From Psychrobacter sanguinis (GTDB lineage Bacteria; Pseudomonadota; Gammaproteobacteria; Pseudomonadales; Moraxellaceae): 64,000 nucleotides of DNA. The stretch's first letter is position 1; each line of letters begins with the position of its first letter. The notes beneath the pieces were generated by a model. That model was not told where the DNA came from. It searched no databases and worked only from the letters and a program-made list of their open reading frames with translations. Both the position numbers and the translations under genes were made by a program. Where the stretch lies: positions 1,488,001 through 1,552,000 of the forward strand of contig NZ_CP085990.1 in NCBI RefSeq assembly GCF_020736705.1. The letters run 5' to 3'. This document shows positions 1-7,140 of this stretch, in pieces.

Positions 1-1
1 T

Positions 2-268
2 GCTCATCCGAGTCGAGTATATCAAGCCTTGCGTCATTTTGACGAGTCCCCGCAATTACCCAGTGGCTACGCCAGTATGATTATACCGGCATATATTCCA
101 CCATTATGGTTTGCCATCATGAATAAACGGGTGGTCGAGCATTATCAAGGTGATATGAGCAAAATTAATCTGCATGACAAGCCGCTCAGTCCTCACATGC
201 AGCAAGCGACTGATTTAGTAAGTAAAGGGCTCGAATGGGTGGATCGTTTTAAATCGAAAATAGCGTAA
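2..268 (+). CDS. alkB: Alkane 1-monooxygenase, C-terminal fragment
   Basis: This is the last ~88 codons of a gene cut by the left edge of the window. The frame is open from base 2 and reads AHPSRVYQALRHFDESPQLP, followed by GYASMI and PPLW. That is the C-terminal part of AlkB-type non-haem di-iron alkane hydroxylases, where the last histidine motif (HHAHP-like) precedes LRHFDESPQLPSGYA. The family is an inner-membrane enzyme that hydroxylates the terminal carbon of n-alkanes using rubredoxin as electron donor. The stop is TAA at 266-268. The membrane segments and first histidine boxes lie outside the window. It converges on the next gene across about 47 bp. The family call is from recognition of conserved residues only. 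Confidence 0.85.
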   Translation, partial: AHPSRVYQALRHFDESPQLPSGYASMIIPAYIPPLWFAIMNKRVVEHYQGDMSKINLHDKPLSPHMQQATDLVSKGLEWVDRFKSKIA

Positions 269-315
269 TTGGTTCAGTTTTATATTATCTGCCCTGTACT
301 CTATATAGCGATCGA

Positions 316-1482
316 TTAGAACAACGCTTCTAAACGCAATAATCCAGACAAAAAGTGACTCTTGTCTTCTTCTTTGTCATCAAAGTAGTTCAGCTCAGTC
401 TGTAAATACAACCAATCCCGCCAAAAAGGCTGACGGTAGCTTATGGTAGGGCCATAGCTGTTTAATTTAGGTTCGCTATTTTCAAAATTACCGAAGGCTG
501 ACAGTCCATAAGACAACTGTTTTTCTTTTTCAAAGAAGTGAATTTGGCGCAGCTCATTGCTCCAGTCTGTGTCTTCCTTATCCCCTTCATGGCGATAGCG
601 AATATTGACGTTATTGTTAAGATAGCTATTGTGATCCAATGCATACTGAAAGTTCACCTCACCTTTTAAGGCATGCTCACTGTCGCTACCATAGCGGTAA
701 TAGTTATGAGTGGATATTTTCCACTTATCTTGCTCATATAAGTCCCTGTCAGCACTAAACTTAACGTACACATCGTCTCCAGAGCGAATACCTATGTCGG
801 CATCAAAGCCGAGGGCTTCTTCTATCTTTGACCAACGCAAAGCGATTGAGGCGTTGTCATCACGGGTCTGTTTGCGGTCGTAAGTTTTCTCTTGATAGCC
901 ATTGTTATTATTTGAATTACTGCCTTTTGACCCTTTGGTTAAGATTTTTTCTTCATCTAAATCTTCATCACCAATAATTAAGCTGAGACGTTTTTCTAAT
1001 ACCGGCAGCTTTAAACGGCCTCTAATTCTTGGTTCAACCGAGATTTGACTCCCTTCAACCGGATCATCTGCCCATCGGGTATCAAGCACAATTCGTAACT
1101 TAGCGGAGGCTGGTTTCCTAGGATCAGGCTCACCAAACCAGTCATCCATTGAATTTGCCCAGCTGCTGAGTTTCTTCTGTACCCCTTCTCGTTGACCGTC
1201 TGCCCATTGAGTCGCTTCTTGATTAAGATTCGATAGGGTAGAGGGTTCGTTGTCAGAGTTGTCTGTTTCGATAGACGAAGAGTCTTCTGTTTCTAGAGAG
1301 GCATTTTGTGTTTCAATGTCGTCTGTTTGGACGCTGTCTGTGTCAATACTATCTGTCTCAGTAGAGACAGTATTTTGACGGTCATCTTGAGCAATAGCTG
1401 CTGAGCTAAGACACAGACAGGTGACTAGGGGGAATAGAGAAGAACTAATTTTAGTGGGCTTGTTCATAGAAAAGAGATTCAC
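316..1482 (-). CDS. Probable outer-membrane beta-barrel protein, uncharacterised
   Basis: I do not recognise a named family. The 388-residue product has an N-terminal signal peptide (basic MNKPTK, hydrophobic core SSLFPLVTCLCLSSAAIA, likely cleavage before QDD). A low-complexity Ser/Thr/Asp/Glu stretch follows (residues ~35-85, repeated TDSIDTDSVQTDD-like units), then alternating polar/aromatic strands ending in LLRLEALF. A terminal phenylalanine after amphipathic strands is typical of barrels inserted by the BAM complex. The first start is GTG at 1482, with an ATG five codons inside at 1467; neither has a clear Shine-Dalgarno. The likely location is the outer membrane; the function is unknown. 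It stands alone, convergent with alkB, and its upstream side is occupied by an IS3 element. Confidence 0.6.
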   Translation of the reverse strand: MNLFSMNKPTKISSSLFPLVTCLCLSSAAIAQDDRQNTVSTETDSIDTDSVQTDDIETQNASLETEDSSSIETDNSDNEPSTLSNLNQEATQWADGQREGVQKKLSSWANSMDDWFGEPDPRKPASAKLRIVLDTRWADDPVEGSQISVEPRIRGRLKLPVLEKRLSLIIGDEDLDEEKILTKGSKGSNSNNNNGYQEKTYDRKQTRDDNASIALRWSKIEEALGFDADIGIRSGDDVYVKFSADRDLYEQDKWKISTHNYYRYGSDSEHALKGEVNFQYALDHNSYLNNNVNIRYRHEGDKEDTDWSNELRQIHFFEKEKQLSYGLSAFGNFENSEPKLNSYGPTISYRQPFWRDWLYLQTELNYFDDKEEDKSHFLSGLLRLEALF

Positions 1483-1581
1483 AACAGTTATTAAATAGGC
1501 TTAAATAATCGAAAAGAAAGCTTACGCCATATTTATTGAAAAGAGAATACTAAGGTACTCCCCAATGTCTAGACCAAATTA

Positions 1582-2475
1582 TCATAAAATTAAGATAGAA
1601 TTGGGTTGATAAAACGATTTATTATCCGAACTATTGTTAGCCAGATAAACCTGTGCAGGAGTATGGTAATCGAGCGACTGATGTAAACGCTCATGATTGT
1701 AAAACTCGAAATACTCTTTCAAACCTGCTCTTGCCTGACTGACTGTCTCAAACTGTCGCAAATACACGCATTCATACTTCACTGATCGCCAAAGCCTTTC
1801 CACAAAGATATTATCCAGTGCCCTACCGCGACCATCCATACTGATGGCAATACCCTGCTCAATGAGCGGTCTGGTAAATCTTGGGCTGGTAAACTGAGAG
1901 CCTTGATCCGTATTAAAAATCTCACAGCGTAACCCATTGTGCAGTAAGCTACTTACCGTATCAACGCAGAAATCCGCCTCAAGCGTGGTAGATAGCGACC
2001 AGTCTAGAACATAACGACTGTACCAATCTATCACCGCCATCAAATACACGAAGCCCTTGGCTAAGCGAATATAGGTGATATCAGTACTCCATACTTGATT
2101 ACAACGGCTAATCGGTACATGCCTAAGCAAGTACGGGTAAACTTGATGCTCAGAGTTAGGCTTACTCGTGTTAGGATGCTGATAAATAGCGTCTAGCCCC
2201 ATTTGCCGTAGTAAGCGCCTAACTCGATCTTCTCCCACTTGATAGCCTAGTTGCCTCAAATACGCTGTCATGCGTTTAACCCCATAAAATGGGGTCTTGG
2301 TGTACTGCTGGTCAAGCAGGTTCATCAGGGTAATATCAAGCTCGCTGATGGGCTTTGGCTGATAGTACAGACTTGAGCGGTTGATACTGAGTAATTCACA
2401 TTGCTTACGAACACTAAAATCCTTGTTATCAGGTTCTAGCAGTTGTTTACGAGTGCTCAGGGTAGCTGTAAGGAC
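1582..2475 (-). CDS. IS3-family transposase OrfB (integrase core), made by -1 frameshift
   Basis: This is the catalytic half of the IS3 transposase. It holds an HTH_21-like region (TPFYGVKRMTAYLR) and an rve/DDE integrase core: first Asp in VWSTDITYIR, second in FNTDQGSQFTS, Glu in NIFVERLWRSVKYE. It ends with the typical NHERLHQSLDYHTPAQVYL. An ATG exists only at 2325, but the frame is open and family-like upstream of it (LSTRKQLLEPDN), back to the A-run at 2476-2483. So the natural product is an OrfAB fusion made by -1 slippage on A-AAA-AAG in orfA, about 388 residues in total. Coordinates start at the first codon after the slip. It catalyses copy-out/paste-in transposition of this element. 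Confidence 0.88.
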   Translation of the reverse strand, partial: VLTATLSTRKQLLEPDNKDFSVRKQCELLSINRSSLYYQPKPISELDITLMNLLDQQYTKTPFYGVKRMTAYLRQLGYQVGEDRVRRLLRQMGLDAIYQHPNTSKPNSEHQVYPYLLRHVPISRCNQVWSTDITYIRLAKGFVYLMAVIDWYSRYVLDWSLSTTLEADFCVDTVSSLLHNGLRCEIFNTDQGSQFTSPRFTRPLIEQGIAISMDGRGRALDNIFVERLWRSVKYECVYLRQFETVSQARAGLKEYFEFYNHERLHQSLDYHTPAQVYLANNSSDNKSFYQPNSILIL

Positions 2476-2747
2476 TTTTTTTTAAGCCAGTCTCTTTCAC
2501 TGATGACTTGCCCTAGCTGCCTATGTAGTTCATCGATAATAGCTTGCTGGGCTTGTTCGTTGGCTTGCTGTTTGGTATTGAATGCAGTAGGGATAACTGC
2601 CAAAGCCTGCTTTTTCCAGTTGCTGATTTGGGTTGCATGAACCCCATATTCTGCGGTTAACTCGTTGAGGGTTTTGTGTTCTTTGATGGCTTCAACGGCG
2701 ACTTTGCTTTTAAATTCAGCATTGTGACGCTTACGTACTTTTGTCAT
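2457..2747 (-). CDS. IS3-family OrfA (DNA-binding, HTH)
   Basis: The 96-residue protein starts with a basic MTKVRKRHNAEFKSKVA and an HTH_8-type helix-turn-helix (LNELTAEYGVHATQISNWKKQ, split here by the usual WKK). A heptad-rich C-terminal segment (AIIDELHRQLGQVISERDW) resembles the leucine zipper of IS3 OrfA proteins. It recognises the element's ends and regulates transposition. The frame stops at 2457-2459, just after an eight-A run (complement of 2476-2483), where a -1 frameshift joins it to OrfB. ATG 2747 is the only sensible start. Confidence 0.88.
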   Translation of the reverse strand: MTKVRKRHNAEFKSKVAVEAIKEHKTLNELTAEYGVHATQISNWKKQALAVIPTAFNTKQQANEQAQQAIIDELHRQLGQVISERDWLKKKSLQLP

Positions 2748-2871
2748 TAGATAGACCTCTTTTTCTAAAGGTTATTCTATCTTATTTGCTACAATTTTTT
2801 GGTCTAGTTTTCCGGGAGTATTATATACAACTCGGCTAAATATTTGAATACTAACCGGATATTTATTCTAT

Positions 2872-2880
2872 TTTAAACCG
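2872..2880. repeat. Target-site duplication of the IS4 element, left copy
   Basis: The 9-bp TTTAAACCG directly abuts the left terminal inverted repeat at 2881 and is repeated exactly at 4072-4080. Confidence 0.93.
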
Positions 2881-4071
2881 CTCTGCACACGACAAAAAAA
2901 TCATCCCCATCCGATTTTCATAGGTTTAGGGGTTAAAAAGCTAACTAATTGTCGAAATACAGTCTTATCATTGTTAAAAAATACCAAACGAAGACCTTCA
3001 ATCAATAAATCCAGGCCAAGCGCAAACAAACTGGCTTGAGGTCGAGCGTTTGACTTTAACTTGCGTTTTAACGGCTTATCTTTGTCTTTATAAATACCGA
3101 CATGATAAGCCCAACAAAATGCTAAGGCGTTCACTGCGACTAATTTACTGACCCGATCAAGATGGGTTAAGTGGGTATCTTCAAGATTAAAGCCACGCCC
3201 CTTTAGACAAGCAAATAAAGTCTCAATTTCCCAACGCTTAGCATAGCTTGTCATCGCATCCACTGTTTCTAGTTGATTGGTTGCGACAATCACTAAACCA
3301 TAGTCTTTATCACGCTTGGCAAATACTCGAACCAAACAACCATCGACAGTCAGTATTCGCCCATGTCGATATGTTTCTTGATGGCTAACATGGCGCAATA
3401 ACTCTTTAATATGTACCAACTTGCCATGATGATTCTTAACTTTACTGTTCTTCTTAATCCGTATGGCAAAGGGTATGTGATTATTGGTGAGCCAGTTAAA
3501 CCATTTTTCGCCAACAAACTCTCTGTCTGCTACTATCATATCAAGGTTATCTTTGCCAAATTGTTTGATAAACCGCTCAATAAGTTCACAGCGTTCAAGA
3601 TGGTTTGTATTACCTCGCTTATCTAGCATTTGCCAGTATAAGGGGATGGCTATCCCTTTATATACCACTCCTAGCATAAAGATGTTGAGGTTACTTTTAC
3701 CCCATTTCCAGTTGGTGCGGTCAATGGTTAAGGTGACTTTGCCTAGTCCAAATAGTCGATATATCATCAAAGCCAGTTGATCGTAGTCTATCCTCGCTTC
3801 GGCAAAAAATCGCTGTAGTCTGCGATAGTGGCTGTCGGTTTTACCACCCTTAGGAAGGTGTCTTGCTATTTTTTTTAAGACTACTGCTTTGAGCAGTAAT
3901 CAGGGCTATTATCATTAGGCTCAAACAATTGATTCTTGCCTTGTTCATGCTCAGGTTTTGGGTTAAAGTTTCACTAAGTCTGTTAAAGTTTGGCATGGTC
4001 TGATTCGTCTTAAAAATTACTATTATGCCTTTGCTTTAACAGACTTTTTTGTTTTTTTGTCGTGTGCAGAG
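2881..4071 (-). mobile_element. ISAba1-like IS4-family insertion sequence, 1191 bp
   Basis: The ends are perfect terminal inverted repeats beginning CTCTGCACACGACAAAAAAA (2881-2900, and inverted at 4052-4071). They are flanked by an exact 9-bp direct repeat TTTAAACCG. From memory, ISAba1 of Acinetobacter has ends starting CTCTGTACACGACAAA, 9-bp duplications and about 1.18 kb length, so this is a close relative. The identical duplications and undecayed ends suggest a fairly recent insertion. It sits only 51 bp from the IS3 element. The transposase frame is interrupted (see the pseudogene entry). Confidence 0.93.
2901..3996 (-). pseudogene. IS4-family (ISAba1-like) transposase, frameshifted
   Basis: The main open part (3770 to 2901, 289 residues) has the DDE residues of IS4 transposases: TIDRTNW, VADREFVG, and YAKRWEIETLFACLK, which fits the Y-(2)-R-(3)-E-(6)-K signature. 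The N-terminus lies in another frame: ATG 3996, MPNFNRLSETL to SSSLKK, then NSKTPS and a stop at 3850. The break falls in an eight-A run (complement of 3869-3876). With seven A's the two parts join in frame as SSLKKIARHLPKGG to YRRLQRFF, giving a 364-residue protein that aligns without gaps to what I recall of ISAba1 transposase (361 residues). The extra A either inactivates this copy or is read through by slippage. A -1 shift would hit a stop, so the usual -1 programmed frameshift does not explain it. Confidence 0.85.
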
Positions 4072-4080
4072 TTTAAACCG
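4072..4080. repeat. Target-site duplication of the IS4 element, right copy
   Basis: Exact second copy of TTTAAACCG (see 2872-2880), immediately outside the right terminal repeat. Confidence 0.93.
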
Positions 4081-4126
4081 TTATGAAACCTCCCAAATAC
4101 AAACAAACTACTTACTGGAAATAAGT

Positions 4127-5275
4127 TTAAAAGTAAGTTTTATCAAATACTTGTTTTAAACTGGTCGGCTCTTTACGTTCTACTTGGTTTTCTTCATGAC
4201 GAACTTTAGATGACGTTCTATACGCCTCCAGGCGAGACTGTTGGATACGACCAATCGGACGGTTTTCTTCTAACGCTCTGAAGACAGAAAACGATAAGTG
4301 TTCCATTACTTCAAAGTTCCCATCTTCTGGTACGTCCTGGCAGGGCACTGTCAATCGCGCTACGGTCACATATGGTGCATCGGACTCTTTCCACTCTTTG
4401 GTTATGTCTTCAATAGGTTGCTTTTTAAGATTGCGACACAGTTGTATTTGTATATCAAACTGATAATCGTGCTCACCGATTTCTTCAATTAGGGTGTTAC
4501 GAATGGTTTCATTGTCGCTAAACAAATGTAGATCGGGATGGTTAATCTTAGCAAGAGATTCTTTGGTAGGCGTGACTCTAATTTTGCCCATATAATCACC
4601 ATGACGTACCACACCTTGAGAAAAATAATCATACATCCAAGGGTTTTTAGGCTTTACCGTTACTGTTTTACGGAATGCATTTAAGGTCTTAAATGCTTCA
4701 AAGTCTGGTATCTCTTTACCATACTTTGTCAACCAATGTATCCCGAACTTCGCCTTGCCAACTAATCCATCTGCCAAATAACCATTAAAAGCAAACGCTA
4801 ACTTAGACAATAAGGCATAATCCTTTAATTGATTGGTAAAGAATACTGGCGTATTTACCAAGGCAAAGTCCATCGTTGGCGCCTCAGGCTCATCGGGGGT
4901 TACCTTTGTGCCCTCTACATCGAATACTTTAAAAGAGAAGCCAATAATTACCCCCAGTCTTCTATCAGGGGCTACTAAGCCCCCAGCATTTGAGAATCGA
5001 ATGACTGCGTCGTGAATACCAGGGTTTGCGTATACGCCTTGCGCATATTCTGCGGGCAAATTATCCAACACTTCAAATTTAGCTTTCAGCGCACAATAGC
5101 CCTTAGTATGTACCGCACGACCGTGGTAAGGCAATTTGTCTTTACCTTTGGTTTTTAGCACTTCTTTACGAATATCGTTACTAATAACCTCAATGATCGA
5201 CTCTTCCTCGGCCGTCAATTTAGTGTATTTTTCATCAAATTTGACAAATTTTGGCTTAAATAATTTTTTTAGCAT
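4127..5275 (-). CDS. Catalase-family haem protein (catalase-like domain)
   Basis: The 382-residue protein belongs to the small catalase-related family found beside stress regulators, not to full-length catalases. Recognisable parts are HGRAVHTKGYCALKAKF near residue 51 (region of the distal-side catalytic histidine), VIRFSNAGG near 91, PTMDFALVN near 133, and the C-terminal EENRPIGRIQQSRLEAYRTSS. The family is expected to bind haem and act on peroxides, but activity varies and is inferred here. No signal peptide is visible. The ATG at 5275 is preceded by AAGGTAG at good spacing. The next gene upstream is an AraC-type regulator on the same strand, a likely controller. Its 3' end is 47 bp from an IS insertion. 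Confidence 0.82.
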   Translation of the reverse strand: MLKKLFKPKFVKFDEKYTKLTAEEESIIEVISNDIRKEVLKTKGKDKLPYHGRAVHTKGYCALKAKFEVLDNLPAEYAQGVYANPGIHDAVIRFSNAGGLVAPDRRLGVIIGFSFKVFDVEGTKVTPDEPEAPTMDFALVNTPVFFTNQLKDYALLSKLAFAFNGYLADGLVGKAKFGIHWLTKYGKEIPDFEAFKTLNAFRKTVTVKPKNPWMYDYFSQGVVRHGDYMGKIRVTPTKESLAKINHPDLHLFSDNETIRNTLIEEIGEHDYQFDIQIQLCRNLKKQPIEDITKEWKESDAPYVTVARLTVPCQDVPEDGNFEVMEHLSFSVFRALEENRPIGRIQQSRLEAYRTSSKVRHEENQVERKEPTSLKQVFDKTYF

Positions 5276-5452
5276 ATCAGGCTACCTTATAATAAGTGGT
5301 GGGTGGCTTATCTATAATAAATAATCTCTTACTAATAAGTTGCTAACTTATGATTAGGTTCTGATACTAATAAGTAACACGAGAAGCGCTTTAACTATAA
5401 GATTTCTTTAAAATTATAGGATTAAGATTATAGGATTTATGACGACACTGCC

Positions 5453-6307
5453 CTAAACGGTATCCTGACTTGGGCTGACATTAAAAAAACGTTTGTACTC
5501 TCGGCTAAACTGACTGGGACTCTCATATCCTACGTCTAAGGCGATTTGCGACACCTGCTTATCACCTAAACGAATTAGGCGCCTTGCCTCCATCAAGCGT
5601 AAACTCTTTTGATACTGCAAAGGGCTAAACCCGGTCAAGGCTTTAAAGTGTTGGTAAAAACCAGATTCGCTCATGCCTACCTTCAGCGCTAACTCTTCTA
5701 TTACGACTGTCTCATTCAAATGACGCTTTAGCCAATCTGTTGCTTGAGATATCTGATGAGTATGACTGCCATTGGTAACGAGCTGCCTAAGCTTTTCACC
5801 TTGTTCAGCATTAAGCAGACGGTAATAGATTTCTTGAAGTAATAATGGGGCTAAAAAGTAAATATCATTTGGATAATGAAGCAAGCCTATTAGGCGTTCA
5901 AATGAATCCATAATCGTATTATCTAAAGGCCATTTAATACCCAGATTAGAGCCTTGAGTGGCCGATTTTGGCGGCATTTTAGCGAGTACTTCACGAATTA
6001 ATGGCAAATCAAGCCGCATAGACATCACGATAACCGGTCGCTCAGGAGAAGCGGATTTAATATGGCCGCTGATAGGAATATTAACTGGGCAAAACATCAA
6101 ATGGTTATTATCAAAGCGCTGACAGTCAGAGCCAAGGTAAATCTCACGTTCTCCTTGTAGCACGATACAGATGCTCGGCTCTTGAATATAGCTCACCATA
6201 TCACTGGGTTTGTCTGCACAATAAAAGAAGAGTCCCTCAATGTCAGACTCGATCGTTTCATTTCTAGGCAATATAGTCAGCAATGACTCTATTATATGGG
6301 GCTGCAT
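5453..6307 (-). CDS. AraC-family transcriptional regulator
   Basis: The protein has an AraC-type N-terminal sensing domain (from about residue 15; VLQGEREIYLG, FCPVNIPISGHI) of the kind in PF06719 regulators such as YqhC. A C-terminal pair of helix-turn-helix motifs follows: VVIEELALKVGMSESGFYQH, then QIALDVGYESPSQFSREYKR ending FNVSP. The frame also allows TTG 6334, but ATG 6307 has CAGGA six bases upstream and is preferred (284 residues). It is divergent from an Ohr gene (start 6529) and upstream of the catalase-like gene, so peroxide or aldehyde stress genes on either side are its probable targets. The inducer is unknown. Confidence 0.88.
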   Translation of the reverse strand: MQPHIIESLLTILPRNETIESDIEGLFFYCADKPSDMVSYIQEPSICIVLQGEREIYLGSDCQRFDNNHLMFCPVNIPISGHIKSASPERPVIVMSMRLDLPLIREVLAKMPPKSATQGSNLGIKWPLDNTIMDSFERLIGLLHYPNDIYFLAPLLLQEIYYRLLNAEQGEKLRQLVTNGSHTHQISQATDWLKRHLNETVVIEELALKVGMSESGFYQHFKALTGFSPLQYQKSLRLMEARRLIRLGDKQVSQIALDVGYESPSQFSREYKRFFNVSPSQDTV

Positions 6308-6528
6308 ATAGTATCCTGCTTTATCAATTATCAAACTATTTGCTCTATACTCCAGTAATTTAGAGAAATAGGCAAATATATTATAGGTTCGTTCTAACCT
6401 AATTGTTTGTCAGACCTTATAATTTATTTATCGAAACTTAATACATCGAAACGCAAATAGTACTGAAAACGTTCGAATTCTCGATGACAATGAATAACGA
6501 TAAACATATAACATATAAGGATAAAACC

Positions 6529-6942
6529 ATGAAAATATTTTATAAAACCGAAGCAACAGCCACTGGTGGTCGTTCAGGCCGTACAGAACTTAATGACGGC
6601 TCATTAGGCTTTGATTTAGTTACACCACAAGAAGAAGGTGCTAAGGGCGTTAATCCTGAGCAACTGTTTGCTTTAGGCTATGCCGCTTGCTTTGACAGTG
6701 CTTTGAACATGACAGCACAACAGATGAAGTTAGATATCAGTAGCTCAAAAACTTCTGTTGCGGTTGGTATTGGTATGCAGTCTTCTGGCAGCTACAACCT
6801 AGATTTAGACATCAGCGTTGAAGTTTCTGGTATTAGTCAAGAAGAGGCGCAAAATCTTGTTGAAAAAGCGCATCAAGTCTGCCCATATTCAAATGCGACC
6901 CGAGGCAATGTGGATGTGCGTTTGCACGTGACTGTAGTTTAG
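6529..6942 (+). CDS. Ohr/OsmC-family organic hydroperoxide reductase (copy 1)
   Basis: The 137-residue cytosolic thiol peroxidase reduces organic hydroperoxides using two cysteines: one in GYAACFDSAL, the other in HQVCPYSNATRGN. Both are present, as is the NPEQLFA motif, and the length is normal for Ohr. The frame runs back to 6484, but ATG 6529 has AAGG upstream and starts at the conserved MKIFYKTEATATGGR, so the longer form is rejected. It is divergent from the AraC regulator and followed by a strong hairpin terminator. A paralogue lies at 10652-11062 beyond polA. Confidence 0.9.
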   Translation: MKIFYKTEATATGGRSGRTELNDGSLGFDLVTPQEEGAKGVNPEQLFALGYAACFDSALNMTAQQMKLDISSSKTSVAVGIGMQSSGSYNLDLDISVEVSGISQEEAQNLVEKAHQVCPYSNATRGNVDVRLHVTVV

Positions 6943-7009
6943 GTGATTGTTGTATAAACGGTAGTATAAATAAGCGCTAGCTTTATTAGTTTAATCTAGC
7001 GTAAGTTTA

Positions 7010-7043
7010 AAAAAGGGAAGTGTCGTATGACACTTCCCTTTTT
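7010..7043. terminator. Intrinsic terminator after ohr copy 1, probably bidirectional
   Basis: A perfect 15-bp stem (AAAAAGGGAAGTGTC with its complement) encloses a GTAT loop, ending in a T-run on the plus strand and an A-run on the left. It can stop both the Ohr gene and leftward polA transcription. Confidence 0.88.
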
Positions 7044-7140
7044 CAATTTAAGGTTTTTTAGCTCAAAATTTTCGCATTAGATTGGTTTTGTTCCCATAAA
7101 AAACTAACAATAAGCTACCATTAAATACTCACTAAATCTC

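Larger units (their letters stand above)
1556..2820 (-). mobile_element. IS3-family insertion sequence, 1265 bp
   Basis: Two overlapping reading frames (orfA, orfB) on the minus strand are bounded by imperfect terminal inverted repeats of about 24 bp. The left end (1556-1579) and the inverted right end (2797-2820) share TACTCCC at the tip and CTAGACCAAA further in. Size and gene order fit the IS3 family. No 3-5 bp target duplication is visible: the left flank is TAAGG and the right flank is TTATA, so either the ends are off by a few bases or the flanks have changed. The element looks coding-intact. Confidence 0.85.

Noticed and set aside
24..268. A small independent protein starting at TTG 29
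   Set aside because: The frame is open to the window edge and reads as the C-terminus of AlkB, so this is a truncated gene.
1551..1555. Target-site duplication of the IS3 element
   Set aside because: The flanks TAAGG and TTATA do not match at any length from 3 to 5 bp.
3850..3996. Programmed -1 frameshift in the IS4 element
   Set aside because: A -1 slip at the A-run leads straight to TAG; only +1/-2 or loss of one A joins the frames.
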